Part shown: positions 23,800 to 31,520 of the stretch, one piece after another
Numbering within the stretch: position 1 is the stretch's first letter
Layout: the number at the start of each line of letters is the position of its first letter
NCBI GenBank assembly: GCA_040289295.1
Contig: PSLA01000005.1
Location: 1 to 64,000, forward strand
DNA: 64,000 nucleotides
Direction: 5' to 3'
Origin: J051 sp040289295
GTDB lineage: Bacteria > Armatimonadota > Fimbriimonadia > Fimbriimonadales > ATM1
The notes under the pieces: generated by a model
What the model was told of the DNA's origin: nothing
Databases searched by the model: none
What the model saw: only the letters and a program-made list of their open reading frames with translations
Made by a program: the position numbers and the translations under genes

Positions 23800-26628
23800 A
23801 TGGAGATGAAAGACCTACGAATCGCTCGACTCTCGTTTGTGGCGCTTGCCGCGTGCCTTGCGCTCGGTGGCGCGGCGCAGAAGAAGCCGCTCGACCACTC
23901 AGTGTACGACTCATGGCGCTCGATCCGCAGCCAGACCTTGTCGAACGACGGCAGGTGGGCGCTCTGGATCGAGGCTCCGCAGGTCGGAGATGCAGATTTG
24001 CTCGTCGCGCCCACTGCCGGCGGTGAGCCCAAGAGGCTTCCCCGGCCGAGCACGCCCCGATTTACGAGCGATTCCAAGTTCGTTGTGTTTCTCATCGTTC
24101 CACCCGAAGAGGAGATGAAAAAAGCGCGGCAGGAAAAGCGCAAACCGAAGGACATGCCGAGGAACTCGCTTGGAGTTTTTTCTCTTGAAACCAACGAACT
24201 GAAGACCATCGAGAGCGTTCAGACCTACTCCATCCCCGACGACGACGCTGGGTGGCTGCTCTACCAACCGTACAACTTCGCCGAGGAGAACGCGCAACCG
24301 CAGGGCGACGAAAAGAAGGAGGAGGGGGAGCAGCAGCCTGAAGCGCCGCAACACCGCAAGTCCCAGCGCAGTGGCACGGAGCGCGTGTTGCTGAACCTTT
24401 CAAGCGGCGAAGAGATTCGTATCCCGTTCGTTACCGCCGCGACATGGTTTGACGATGGCAAGCGGTTTGCGTACACGGTGTCACACGACCAGCCAAGCGA
24501 GGACGGCGTATACATCTTCAACGTCGAGACGCGAGAGACAACGGCCGTGATCAAGGGCATCGGCGATTATCGAGGGTTGACGGTTCACTCCAAGAGCGAG
24601 CGCATCCTATTCACCTCCGACCACGAGAACTACCAAGCGGAAAAGCCTGCACGGAGCGTGTACCTCGCAGCGAACGGGCGGTTGGAGAAACTGGACTTGA
24701 GCGGAGGACTTGACGAGCGGGGCTTCGTTTACGCCGAGCGCGCCCAACTGCAATTCAGCGAAAGCGGCAACCGAATCTTTTTCGGCGCCGAGCCGCAGAA
24801 GCCCAAAGAAGATAAGAAGCCCGAAGTCTCCGACGACGAAAAGGTCGTCGTGGACATCTGGCACTATCAAGACCCGCTCCTGCAGCCGATGCAACTGCTT
24901 CGCGCGAACCAAGAAAGGAATCGAACCTACCTCGCGGTGTACGACGTGCGAGCACGGCGATCTCTGCTTCTTGAAACGCCCGACCTACCACGCGTAACCA
25001 CCGGCACCGGCGACGGAGATTGGGCGCTTGGTCTTAGTGACATTCCGTATCGCCAACTTATCTCTTGGGATCAAACCTACAACGACGTGTACCTCGTGAA
25101 CCTGAACACCGGTGAAGCAACGTTGGTAATCCAGAAGCTTGCCGACGTGCCCAGCCTATCTCCGTCGGGACGCTGGCTGCTGTGGTACGACGAGCGCGAC
25201 GGCCACTGGCGCGTGATGGACACCATCGAGCGCACTCCGATCAACCTGACCGCCGAGATCAGCGTTCCGTTCTCCAACGAACTGCATGACTACCCCGCGC
25301 TACCGAGTTCGTATGGAAGTGGCGGCTGGACGACGGACGAGGAGTGGGTCCTGCTTTACGACCGATACGACATTTGGGCGGTGGACCCCAACGGACGACG
25401 TGAGCCCCGCAACTTGACGCGCGCCTTCGGACGAACGTGGGAAATCAGCTTGCGCAACGTGAACCTCGACCGTGAAGCGCGCACGACTGACCTTGACAAG
25501 CCTCTGCTTCTCAGCGCTTTCAGCGAAAGAACAAAGCAGAGCGGATTCTATCGTCTCGAGGATGGCTTTCTAAAGAAACTCATCATGGAAGACAAGCGTT
25601 TCGGCAATCCCCAAAAGGCTCAAGACGCCGACGTCCTTCTCCTAACGCGAGAGGACTTCCAAGAGTTTCCCAATCTCTGGGTTACCGACCTTGATATGCA
25701 GCGGTTCACCCGACTTTCCGACGCAAACCCGCAGCAGGCCGAGTACCTTTGGGGCACGGAGGAATTGGTCACCTGGCTCTCCAACGATGGAATCCCGCTC
25801 CAAGGCGTCCTGCTCAAACCTGAGAACTTTGACCCGACGCAGAAGTATCCGATGATCGTGTACTTCTATGAACGGCTCTCGGACAACCTGCACCGCCACT
25901 ACGTTCCGTCTCCCGGCTCTTCGTCGATCAATCCAACCTTCTACGTGAGTCGAGGATATGTCATCTTGATGCCAGATATTCCGTACAAAGTTGGCTTCCC
26001 TGGAGAGAGCGCAGCAAACGCGATCCTGCCCGGCGTGCAATCCATCATCCGCCGGGGATTCGTCGATCCGAAGAGGATCGGCATGCAGGGGCACAGCTGG
26101 GGCGGCTACCAGGTGGCGTACCTTGTCACGCGCACGAATCTGTTCGCTTGTGCCGAAGCAGGAGCACCGGTGTCGAATATGTTCAGTGCGTACGGCGGCA
26201 TTCGCTGGGGCAGCGGAATGAGCCGGATGTTCCAATACGAGAAGACACAATCGCGCATCGGTGGCACGATCTGGGAGATGCCGCTGCGGTTCATCGAGAA
26301 CTCACCGATCTTTTGGCTTGACAAAGTGGAAACGCCGCTCCTAATCCTACACAACGACCAAGACGGCGCGGTGCCATGGTACCAGGGTATCGAGCTCTTT
26401 ACCGCCCTCCGTCGGCTCGGCAAACCGGCGTGGATGTTCAACTACAACGGCGAAGATCACGGACTCAACAAACGCGTGAACCGAGTTGACTGGACGATTC
26501 GGATGCAACAGTTCTTCGACCACTACCTTAAAGGCGAACCCGCGCCGGTCTGGCTGGCGCAGGGCATCCCGGCGACGAAGAAGGGCGAAGACCTTGGCCT
26601 TGAGCCGGCGAAGGGCGGCGGCTTTTAG
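23800..26628 (+). CDS. Secreted S9 (prolyl oligopeptidase family) peptidase
   Basis: A 942-residue protein with a signal peptide (RIARLSFVALAACLALGGAA). An N-terminal beta-propeller with PD40-like segments (residues about 40-650) leads into an alpha/beta-hydrolase domain. The catalytic Ser lies in GHSWGGYQ near residue 763, Asp in HNDQDGAVPW near 850, and His in GEDHGLNKR near 885. The frame opens at 23635, but upstream residues are not signal-like; ATG 23800 or 23806 is the likely start, with TAGAAT overlapping it. Acidic and Lys-rich loops (EKKEEGEQQPEAPQ) occur in the propeller. It probably degrades peptides outside the cytoplasm. Confidence 0.92.
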   Translation: MEMKDLRIARLSFVALAACLALGGAAQKKPLDHSVYDSWRSIRSQTLSNDGRWALWIEAPQVGDADLLVAPTAGGEPKRLPRPSTPRFTSDSKFVVFLIVPPEEEMKKARQEKRKPKDMPRNSLGVFSLETNELKTIESVQTYSIPDDDAGWLLYQPYNFAEENAQPQGDEKKEEGEQQPEAPQHRKSQRSGTERVLLNLSSGEEIRIPFVTAATWFDDGKRFAYTVSHDQPSEDGVYIFNVETRETTAVIKGIGDYRGLTVHSKSERILFTSDHENYQAEKPARSVYLAANGRLEKLDLSGGLDERGFVYAERAQLQFSESGNRIFFGAEPQKPKEDKKPEVSDDEKVVVDIWHYQDPLLQPMQLLRANQERNRTYLAVYDVRARRSLLLETPDLPRVTTGTGDGDWALGLSDIPYRQLISWDQTYNDVYLVNLNTGEATLVIQKLADVPSLSPSGRWLLWYDERDGHWRVMDTIERTPINLTAEISVPFSNELHDYPALPSSYGSGGWTTDEEWVLLYDRYDIWAVDPNGRREPRNLTRAFGRTWEISLRNVNLDREARTTDLDKPLLLSAFSERTKQSGFYRLEDGFLKKLIMEDKRFGNPQKAQDADVLLLTREDFQEFPNLWVTDLDMQRFTRLSDANPQQAEYLWGTEELVTWLSNDGIPLQGVLLKPENFDPTQKYPMIVYFYERLSDNLHRHYVPSPGSSSINPTFYVSRGYVILMPDIPYKVGFPGESAANAILPGVQSIIRRGFVDPKRIGMQGHSWGGYQVAYLVTRTNLFACAEAGAPVSNMFSAYGGIRWGSGMSRMFQYEKTQSRIGGTIWEMPLRFIENSPIFWLDKVETPLLILHNDQDGAVPWYQGIELFTALRRLGKPAWMFNYNGEDHGLNKRVNRVDWTIRMQQFFDHYLKGEPAPVWLAQGIPATKKGEDLGLEPAKGGGF

Positions 26629-26650
26629 AGATATCGGAGAGGGCAGAACG

Positions 26651-26666
26651 GTCAGACAGGTCGGGG
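26651..26666. repeat. GTCAGACAGGTCGG-type repeat unit
   Basis: A copy of the GTC(A/C/G)GACAGG motif that recurs at 27009-27040, 27206-27248 and, in altered form, 31488-31510. This copy lies just before the four-helix-bundle gene, in a frame continuous with it (SDRSGR). Confidence 0.65.
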
Positions 26667-26714
26667 AGGCTGCTCCCTGCGCACGGAGGATATCGGAAGC
26701 TGCGAAGCTTCCAG

Positions 26715-27266
26715 GTGGCTCAGCTCGTCTACGACTGCACTGTCCTGTTCTGCCAGCGTTTTATTCCGAAGAACTCGCGCACCCACGACCAAATGGTGCA
26801 AGCGGCGCGCAGTGGAGTGCAGAACATCGCCGAGGGCAGCATGGCGTCGGCAACTTGCAAGAAGATGGAGCTTAAGCTGACCGGTGTGGCACGGGCGAGC
26901 CTTGAGGAACTACTCTTGGACTATGAAGACTTTCTCAGGCAGCACGGGCTGCGCTTATGGGACAAGAACTCGCCTGAGGCGCTGGCAGTGCGGGAGCGAT
27001 TTCGCACCGACAGGTCGGGCGGGTCAGACAGGTCCGACCCTTATGGAATCAACACCGCCAGCCCCGAAGAAGCGGCGAACACCATGACTTGCCTGGTCAA
27101 TCAGGCGAGCTACCTACTCCGGTGCCAGCTCCAGAGATTAGAAGAGAACTTCTTGACGCAAGGCGGCTTTACCGAGAGGCTCTACCGAGAGAGAAAGAAA
27201 AGACTGTCCGACCCGTCTGGAGGGTCCGACAAGTCCGACAGGTCCGACGGAAAACAACGACGATAA
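26715..27266 (+). CDS. Four-helix-bundle suffix-domain protein with repeat-encoded inserts
   Basis: A protein of 183 residues or slightly more, with YDCTVLFCQRFIPKNSRTHD then QMVQAARSGVQNIAEGSMAS, matching the four-helix-bundle family related to rRNA intervening-sequence proteins (suffix-domain subtype). The GTG 26715 is the first canonical start, but the same frame upstream reads GGYRKLRSFQ, which looks like the true family N-terminus and lacks any ATG/GTG/TTG; CTG initiation or a mis-set start is possible. The linker TDRSGGSDRSDPYGIN and the C-terminal SDPSGGSDKSDRSDGKQRR are written by GTCCGACAGG-type DNA repeats. Function unknown; it sits alone after the S9 peptidase. Confidence 0.75.
   Translation: MAQLVYDCTVLFCQRFIPKNSRTHDQMVQAARSGVQNIAEGSMASATCKKMELKLTGVARASLEELLLDYEDFLRQHGLRLWDKNSPEALAVRERFRTDRSGGSDRSDPYGINTASPEEAANTMTCLVNQASYLLRCQLQRLEENFLTQGGFTERLYRERKKRLSDPSGGSDKSDRSDGKQRR
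27009..27040. repeat. GTCCGACAGG-type repeat cluster inside a gene
   Basis: GACAGGTCGGGCGGGTCAGA followed by CAGGTCCGACCC. The ten-base unit GTC(N)GACAGG occurs in tandem, in frame with the four-helix-bundle gene, where it encodes a Ser/Asp/Arg/Gly linker. Confidence 0.7.
27206..27248. repeat. GTCCGACAGG-type repeat cluster at a gene 3' end
   Basis: Tandem units GTCCGACCCGTCTGGAGG, GTCCGACAAGTCCGACAG and GTCCGAC form the last coding stretch of the four-helix-bundle gene (SDPSGGSDKSDRSD). A related, inverted-looking unit (GTCGAACCTGTCGGACCGTC) lies at 31488-31510 in the gap between the PepSY gene and an S9 peptidase gene. Confidence 0.7.
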
Positions 27267-27317
27267 GGACGGCGCCCACCGCAACCCAACGCACTGGCGT
27301 GGCTATCCGTTTCGCAA

Positions 27318-27391
27318 TGGCTGCCCCCCGTGGATTCGAACCACGACCGCCTGATCCAGAGTCAGGTGTTCTGCCCTTAAACTAGGGGGCA
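27318..27391 (-). tRNA. tRNA-Gln (anticodon CTG)
   Basis: Minus strand: acceptor arm TGCCCCC pairs with GGGGGCA, followed by G and an encoded CCA. The anticodon stem CCTGA/TCAGG holds loop CTCTGGA, giving anticodon CTG for codon CAG. The T arm is CGTGG-TTCGAAT-CCACG. All four arms fold without mismatch in the acceptor and T stems. It lies 29 bases downstream of a decayed fucose-isomerase-like gene on the same strand. Confidence 0.95.
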
Positions 27392-27420
27392 AATTTCGCA
27401 TTCCATTCTACCCGCCATCG

Positions 27421-27802
27421 CTACGATAGTAAGATCGGTTCGATACCGAGAGACTCGCAAGCGGCGACGAGTTCGGCCCGCCAGTCGCCGAACACCGCGT
27501 GGATGTGGTTGCTCGCATAGGAGTTCGCAAGGGATGCCAGGGAGCAGTCAAAGACGGCGAAGGCATGTGGCCATTCCGGAGCAAAAGTTGAAGATTACGG
27601 GGTGGCAGCTCGCGCTTATAAGTTGATTCGCGCCGTCTCGCGCGCTCTTGCAGTTCCACACTGTAGCGTCCGAGCCGACCGCCTCATGACCTTCTGAGGT
27701 CAACCAATCGCACACCTTCTGTTGAAAGGCACGACACTGCTCCTCCAGGGCCTTCGCAGCGCGCTCCCTACCGTCTGTGAAAGTGATGACGCCAACCTTC
27801 AT
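27421..27802 (-). pseudogene. Fucose-isomerase-like gene reduced to its two ends (internal deletion plus frameshift)
   Basis: From ATG 27802 the frame reads MKVGVITFTDGRERAAKALE, then FQQKVCDWLTSEGHEAVGSD and VIFNF, the N-terminus of a COG2407 (L-fucose/arabinose isomerase-like) protein. Near 27583-27587, at a run of four A on the plus strand, a one-base shift brings in APEWPHAFAVFDCSLASLAN and SNHIHAVFGDWRAELVAACE then SLGIEPILLS and TAG at 27421-27423, which looks like the C-terminus of the same family. About 125 codons remain of an expected 430-480. Sugar isomerisation at this locus is therefore lost. The assignment rests on remembered family motifs. Confidence 0.72.
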
Positions 27803-27845
27803 CGCGCGATTATCCCCATCCGCACGGTGGAAAATCCGCCCATCG

Positions 27846-27879
27846 CCCCTTGACAGGGGATGCAACACTATGGTAAAAG
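27846..27879 (+). promoter_or_regulatory. Promoter with an overlapping palindrome upstream of the metal-uptake operon
   Basis: TTGACA at 27850-27855 and TAAAAG at 27874-27879 are separated by 18 bases, and TAAAAG ends six bases before the ATG at 27886. The -35 element is embedded in the palindrome CCCCT-TGAC-AGGGG (27846-27859), a plausible repressor site for a metal-responsive regulator. It is the only good TTGACA I noted among the first-of-operon genes. Confidence 0.55.
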
Positions 27880-27885
27880 CGGCGC

Positions 27886-29001
27886 ATGGCTATCGCTCGC
27901 ACTATGTTGCTTGTTGCTATTGTATTGCTTGTATCCGGCACCGCGCTCTCCATGCGTCTGCCGATCGCGAGCGCCCTCGAGTGGTGCCAGGCTCAAAATC
28001 CCAACGCCTTCAATCCCCAAATCGCGCTTGTCGGCGACTTTCAATCCCGGGTAACCGACACCGGCCCAAAGCCGGCCAGGACGGCTATTGCAAGAGAGTT
28101 GGAGTTGGGAATCGCCGCCGACGTGGACCCTTTTGCCCGTGCTGAAGCGTACATCGCCATCGCGAACGAATTCGGAGACGAGGCTGTTTCGGCCATGACC
28201 GCGGCGGAAAGCGGAAGCAGCAAAGTCGATGTCGAGGAGGCGTTCCTTACCTTTCACAGCCTCGGGGCCGGCTTCTCCGCGAAGGTGGGCAAGATCGCCG
28301 GCGCGATCGGTCGGATAAACCGCAACCACCGCGACCAACTCGAGTTCATGGAGTACCCGTGGGCTATCCGGCAGCTGTTCGGCGAGGAGGGACTCCGTGC
28401 TGCGGGCGGTTCGCTCAGCTATCTTTTCCCTTCCGATCAGTTTCACGAGCTGACTCTCGAAATTTTTTCGCCTGAGGACGGACCCGTCTTCGCAGGATCG
28501 GACCTTAGCAAGCCAACCTTCGTAAGCAGGTATCGGACGTTCTTCGACTTCAACTCTGATCTCACGGCGCTTGCCGGCGTCACCTACGTCAACGGCCCGA
28601 CGGGAGGCGGAAGCCGAAGCCACGTTTACGGGGTGGACTACACGATGAAATGGCAGCCGGGCGTCCGCGGAAGGTCCGCCATTCTCGAGGCGGAGGCCTA
28701 CTGGGCTCGCCCGGGTACGGGCGTGGCGACCGACCGGGCTACGCGTTTCTCCGGATTCGCAGCCCTCACCTACGAAGTAGCACCCAAATGGTTTTTGACG
28801 GGGAAATACGATCACGCGGAGCTACCCGACGGTAGCGATACGCTTCGCTCTTATTCGCTCGGCATGGCGTATAAGTTGACAGAGTTTCAGCTGATCCGCG
28901 GGCAAGCCGAACGAGTTCTTTCGCACGTTGACGCGGGCCGCACGCTTATCACCGTTCAATTTCAGTGGGTGATCGGGGCCCACCCGGCTCACAAATACTA
29001 A
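27886..29001 (+). CDS. Outer-membrane beta-barrel (porin-like) protein of a metal-uptake operon
   Basis: A 371-residue exported protein with a signal peptide (about 1-23) and alternating hydrophobic/polar strands throughout (for example SSKVDVEEAFLTFHSL, GAGFSAKVGKIAGAIGR, LTALAGVTYVNG, HVYGVDYTMKWQPG), ending in strands TLITVQFQWVIGAH. The glycine/aromatic pattern and KVGKIAGAIG are like porins found beside zinc transporters. No TonB box or plug domain is seen. First gene of an operon with a ZnuA-like binding protein and a ZnuB-like permease, so it may let metal into the periplasm. The start is supported by the promoter immediately upstream. Confidence 0.78.
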   Translation: MAIARTMLLVAIVLLVSGTALSMRLPIASALEWCQAQNPNAFNPQIALVGDFQSRVTDTGPKPARTAIARELELGIAADVDPFARAEAYIAIANEFGDEAVSAMTAAESGSSKVDVEEAFLTFHSLGAGFSAKVGKIAGAIGRINRNHRDQLEFMEYPWAIRQLFGEEGLRAAGGSLSYLFPSDQFHELTLEIFSPEDGPVFAGSDLSKPTFVSRYRTFFDFNSDLTALAGVTYVNGPTGGGSRSHVYGVDYTMKWQPGVRGRSAILEAEAYWARPGTGVATDRATRFSGFAALTYEVAPKWFLTGKYDHAELPDGSDTLRSYSLGMAYKLTEFQLIRGQAERVLSHVDAGRTLITVQFQWVIGAHPAHKY

Positions 29002-29014
29002 AGGAGGTTCACCG

Positions 29015-30019
29015 ATGACGAAACTAATAATCTTCCTGCTCTTTGGCGCTGCTCTGACAACCCAGGCCAGCGCAAGACTAAATGTCGTGACCACGACCGA
29101 AGATCTTGCATCCATCACTCGGCAGGTCGGCGGTTCACTCGTAAGTGTTTCTTCACTTGTAACAGGCAACCGCGATCCCCATTTCTTGGAGGCTCGGCCT
29201 GGGTTCATGAGCCGAGTGCGAAACGCAAATCTGTTCGTCGCCGTTGGGCTCAATCTGGAGATCGGTTATGAGCAGGCGATCCTGCAAGGCAGCGGCAATA
29301 GTAAGGTGCAAATCGGGGGGCGCGGACATCTTTATGCAAGCGAAGGGATCGCTACGCTCGAAAAGCCCACATCGGTGTCACGCGCTCAAGGAGACATCCA
29401 CCCTTACGGAAACCCTCATGTTTGGCTTGATCCATATAATGCCCGCATCATGGCAACGAATATCGCCAACGCACTGGTCCGCGTCGATTCACAAAACGCA
29501 AACACGTATCTGAAGAATCTCAGTACCTTTATATCTAAACTTGACGTAGCGATGTTCGGCGAAGCGTTGGTGCAGAAGTACGGTGCACAGAAGCTGTGGG
29601 ATATGTCTGACAGCGGCGACCTTGTGTCGCGCATCCGCTCGGCAGGAGACTACGACCGTCTGGGAGGATGGGCTCGCAAGATGGCGCCGCATCAAGGCAA
29701 GGCGATTGTATCGTATCACCGCACGTGGAGCTACTTTGCCAAGCGGTTCGGCTTGCGCGTGGTAGCGGAGCTCGAACCAAAGCCGGGCATTCCGCCCACG
29801 CCCGGGCACTTGGCAAGCGTCATCCGAATCATCAAGGAACAGAACGTTCGAGTGATCCTGCATGAGACTTACTATAGCACCGGCGCAGCCAACTCGGTTG
29901 CGGCCCAAACCTCCGCAAAGGTCGTGGTGGCGCCACCATCTGTCGGCGCAGATCGAGCCGCCCAAGACTATGTTCTGCTGATTGACACCATCGTGAACCG
30001 CTTGTCGGAGGCATTGTAG
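29015..30019 (+). CDS. Metal ABC transporter substrate-binding protein (ZnuA/TroA family)
   Basis: A 334-residue periplasmic protein with a signal peptide (MTKLIIFLLFGAALTTQASA). Cluster A-I features are NVVTTTEDLASITRQVGG, GNRDPHFLEARPGFMSRVRN (first His ligand), NPHVWLDPYNARIMATNIAN (second His), and YHRTWSYFAKRFGLRVVAEL followed by EPKPGIPPTPGHLASVI (third His). There is no long His-rich loop. It should bind zinc or manganese and hand it to the downstream permease. An ideal AAGGAGG ribosome site is present. The ATPase partner is missing from the operon. Confidence 0.9.
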   Translation: MTKLIIFLLFGAALTTQASARLNVVTTTEDLASITRQVGGSLVSVSSLVTGNRDPHFLEARPGFMSRVRNANLFVAVGLNLEIGYEQAILQGSGNSKVQIGGRGHLYASEGIATLEKPTSVSRAQGDIHPYGNPHVWLDPYNARIMATNIANALVRVDSQNANTYLKNLSTFISKLDVAMFGEALVQKYGAQKLWDMSDSGDLVSRIRSAGDYDRLGGWARKMAPHQGKAIVSYHRTWSYFAKRFGLRVVAELEPKPGIPPTPGHLASVIRIIKEQNVRVILHETYYSTGAANSVAAQTSAKVVVAPPSVGADRAAQDYVLLIDTIVNRLSEAL

Positions 30020-30022
30020 CTA

Positions 30023-31015
30023 GTGTTGGAGCTCTTTCAAACAATGCGCCTACCTGCGCTCGCCGCGCTAACCATGGCGCCGGTTCATGCCGTGTTCGGC
30101 CTACACATTGTTCGGCGCGGTGTGATCTTCATCGACCTCGCCGTGGCGCAAGTTGCCGCGCTCGGCATGGCGTTCGCTCTCGCCCGTGGGGTGGAGCCGG
30201 ACAGCCCAACCGCCTACTGGTCAGCAGTCAGCGCGGCGCTCTTCGGAGCCTTTCTGATCTCTCTTACGAGATTTCGTTTAGGCCGCGTCCCGCACGAAGC
30301 GATGATCGGCATTGTGTTCGTCGTCGCCTCAGCGGGCAGCATCATCGTCTTGCAGTACGCCGACCACGGGCAGGAGATGCTGAAGACCTTGCTGGACGGT
30401 CAGATTCTGCTGGTGAGCGACCGCAGCGTAGTCGAGCACACGGCTTTGGTGTACGGCTTGATTCTTGCCGGCGTTGCGCTGCTGTGGCGTCCGATACGCC
30501 GAATCAGTGAGGGCGAACCGAACGCACCACGCGGCTTCGGTCTCGTGTTTTACGACTTCGCCTTCTACGCGCTGCTCGGTTTTGTTGTCGCGTCGTCGGT
30601 GAAGATAGCGGGCGTGCTGGTTGTGTTCACGTGGTTGGTCATGCCCGCAGTCGTGGCAACGATGTGGGTCGAGCGCCTAACGCCCTCGCTGCTCATCGCA
30701 GTTCCGATCGGGTGGGTCGGCTCGATCGTCGGGATGTACGTCTCCTTGAAGGCAGATCCTGAGCTGGGCGGCTGGCCGACAGGAGCGTCTATCGTCGTCA
30801 CGTTTGGCGCGATCGTGTTCGCGAACTACCTCGTGCGCGTACTCATCCCGGAGGGGCGCAAGTCGCATCTCGCCGCCTCTCGAGTAAGCGAGGAACCGAG
30901 CAGACTAACCCCTAGCGCGCATCCGCCGATACCGAACGCGGCGCACGACGGGCACGAAGAAGATGGTCACGCCGCTGATGCCAAGCGTGAAGAGCACCGC
31001 CGCGATAACCGGTAG
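30023..31015 (+). CDS. Metal ABC transporter permease (ZnuB family) with a polar C-terminal tail
   Basis: A 330-residue membrane protein with about eight segments matching ABC-3 permeases (HIVRRGVIFIDLAVAQVAAL, IGIVFVVASAGSIIVLQ, and VASSVKIAGVLVVFTWLVMP). The GTG start follows the binding-protein stop by 3 bases. The membrane part ends at about residue 277; the remaining 53 residues are polar and rich in His, Asp and Glu (HDGHEEDGHAADAKREEH). That tail overlaps the convergent PepSY gene by 111 bases and may be a real metal-binding tail or read-through into antisense sequence. No metal-ABC ATPase gene is present in the window. Confidence 0.87.
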   Translation: MLELFQTMRLPALAALTMAPVHAVFGLHIVRRGVIFIDLAVAQVAALGMAFALARGVEPDSPTAYWSAVSAALFGAFLISLTRFRLGRVPHEAMIGIVFVVASAGSIIVLQYADHGQEMLKTLLDGQILLVSDRSVVEHTALVYGLILAGVALLWRPIRRISEGEPNAPRGFGLVFYDFAFYALLGFVVASSVKIAGVLVVFTWLVMPAVVATMWVERLTPSLLIAVPIGWVGSIVGMYVSLKADPELGGWPTGASIVVTFGAIVFANYLVRVLIPEGRKSHLAASRVSEEPSRLTPSAHPPIPNAAHDGHEEDGHAADAKREEHRRDNR

Positions 31016-31432
31016 CCACCAGTTATGAAGCCATGTCGCGAAGAAGCTAAGGTCGTGCACGTCCTCAATCAATTGATCCCAGCGCCTGCCGACGTTCAGC
31101 ACTTCACCAGTGCTTCCATGTACTTGCACCTCATGATAACCGCGCAAAGACACGATCTTGAAGACGTTCTTGCCGGGCCGATAGTCCACGCGCTCAATGT
31201 CGTGCATCGTCTGAATCTCCTCGATGCCGAGGGCGATCGCGCTCTCGACGGCGCGACCGACGCTTACGATTTGGTCGTGGTGCTGCAACGCGCTCCCTTC
31301 GTACGTCGGCGGCTTCACCCATCCGAGGATGTCCTTCGTCGCGAGCAGGAAACCCGTGCCCGCGATGAGGACGAGGGAGAGCGACCCGATGAGCCCCGCC
31401 CAACGGTGAAGAGCCCGGAGGAAATGGTACAT
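30905..31432 (-). CDS. PepSY-associated membrane protein
   Basis: A 175-residue protein with membrane segments at about 10-32 and 143-165 flanking a PepSY-like extracytoplasmic domain (VSVGRAVESAIALGIEEIQT, then FKIVSLRGYHEVQVHGSTGE). The start MYHFLRALHRWAGLIGSLSL at 31432 matches PepSY_TM proteins; a TTG at 31486 would add 18 residues of poor quality. HDLSFFATWLHNWWLPV precedes the last helix, and the basic tail RRVRYRRMRARG is cytoplasmic. Such proteins often accompany iron or metal reductases. It lies convergent to the metal-uptake permease and overlaps it by 111 bases. Confidence 0.82.
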   Translation of the reverse strand: MYHFLRALHRWAGLIGSLSLVLIAGTGFLLATKDILGWVKPPTYEGSALQHHDQIVSVGRAVESAIALGIEEIQTMHDIERVDYRPGKNVFKIVSLRGYHEVQVHGSTGEVLNVGRRWDQLIEDVHDLSFFATWLHNWWLPVIAAVLFTLGISGVTIFFVPVVRRVRYRRMRARG

Positions 31433-31520
31433 CGCCGGGGAGAATACATCAAACGCAGATTCGGAGTTCCGCCATTGTGCACTCAACGTCGAACCTGTCG
31501 GACCGTCCGATTTCCGCGCA

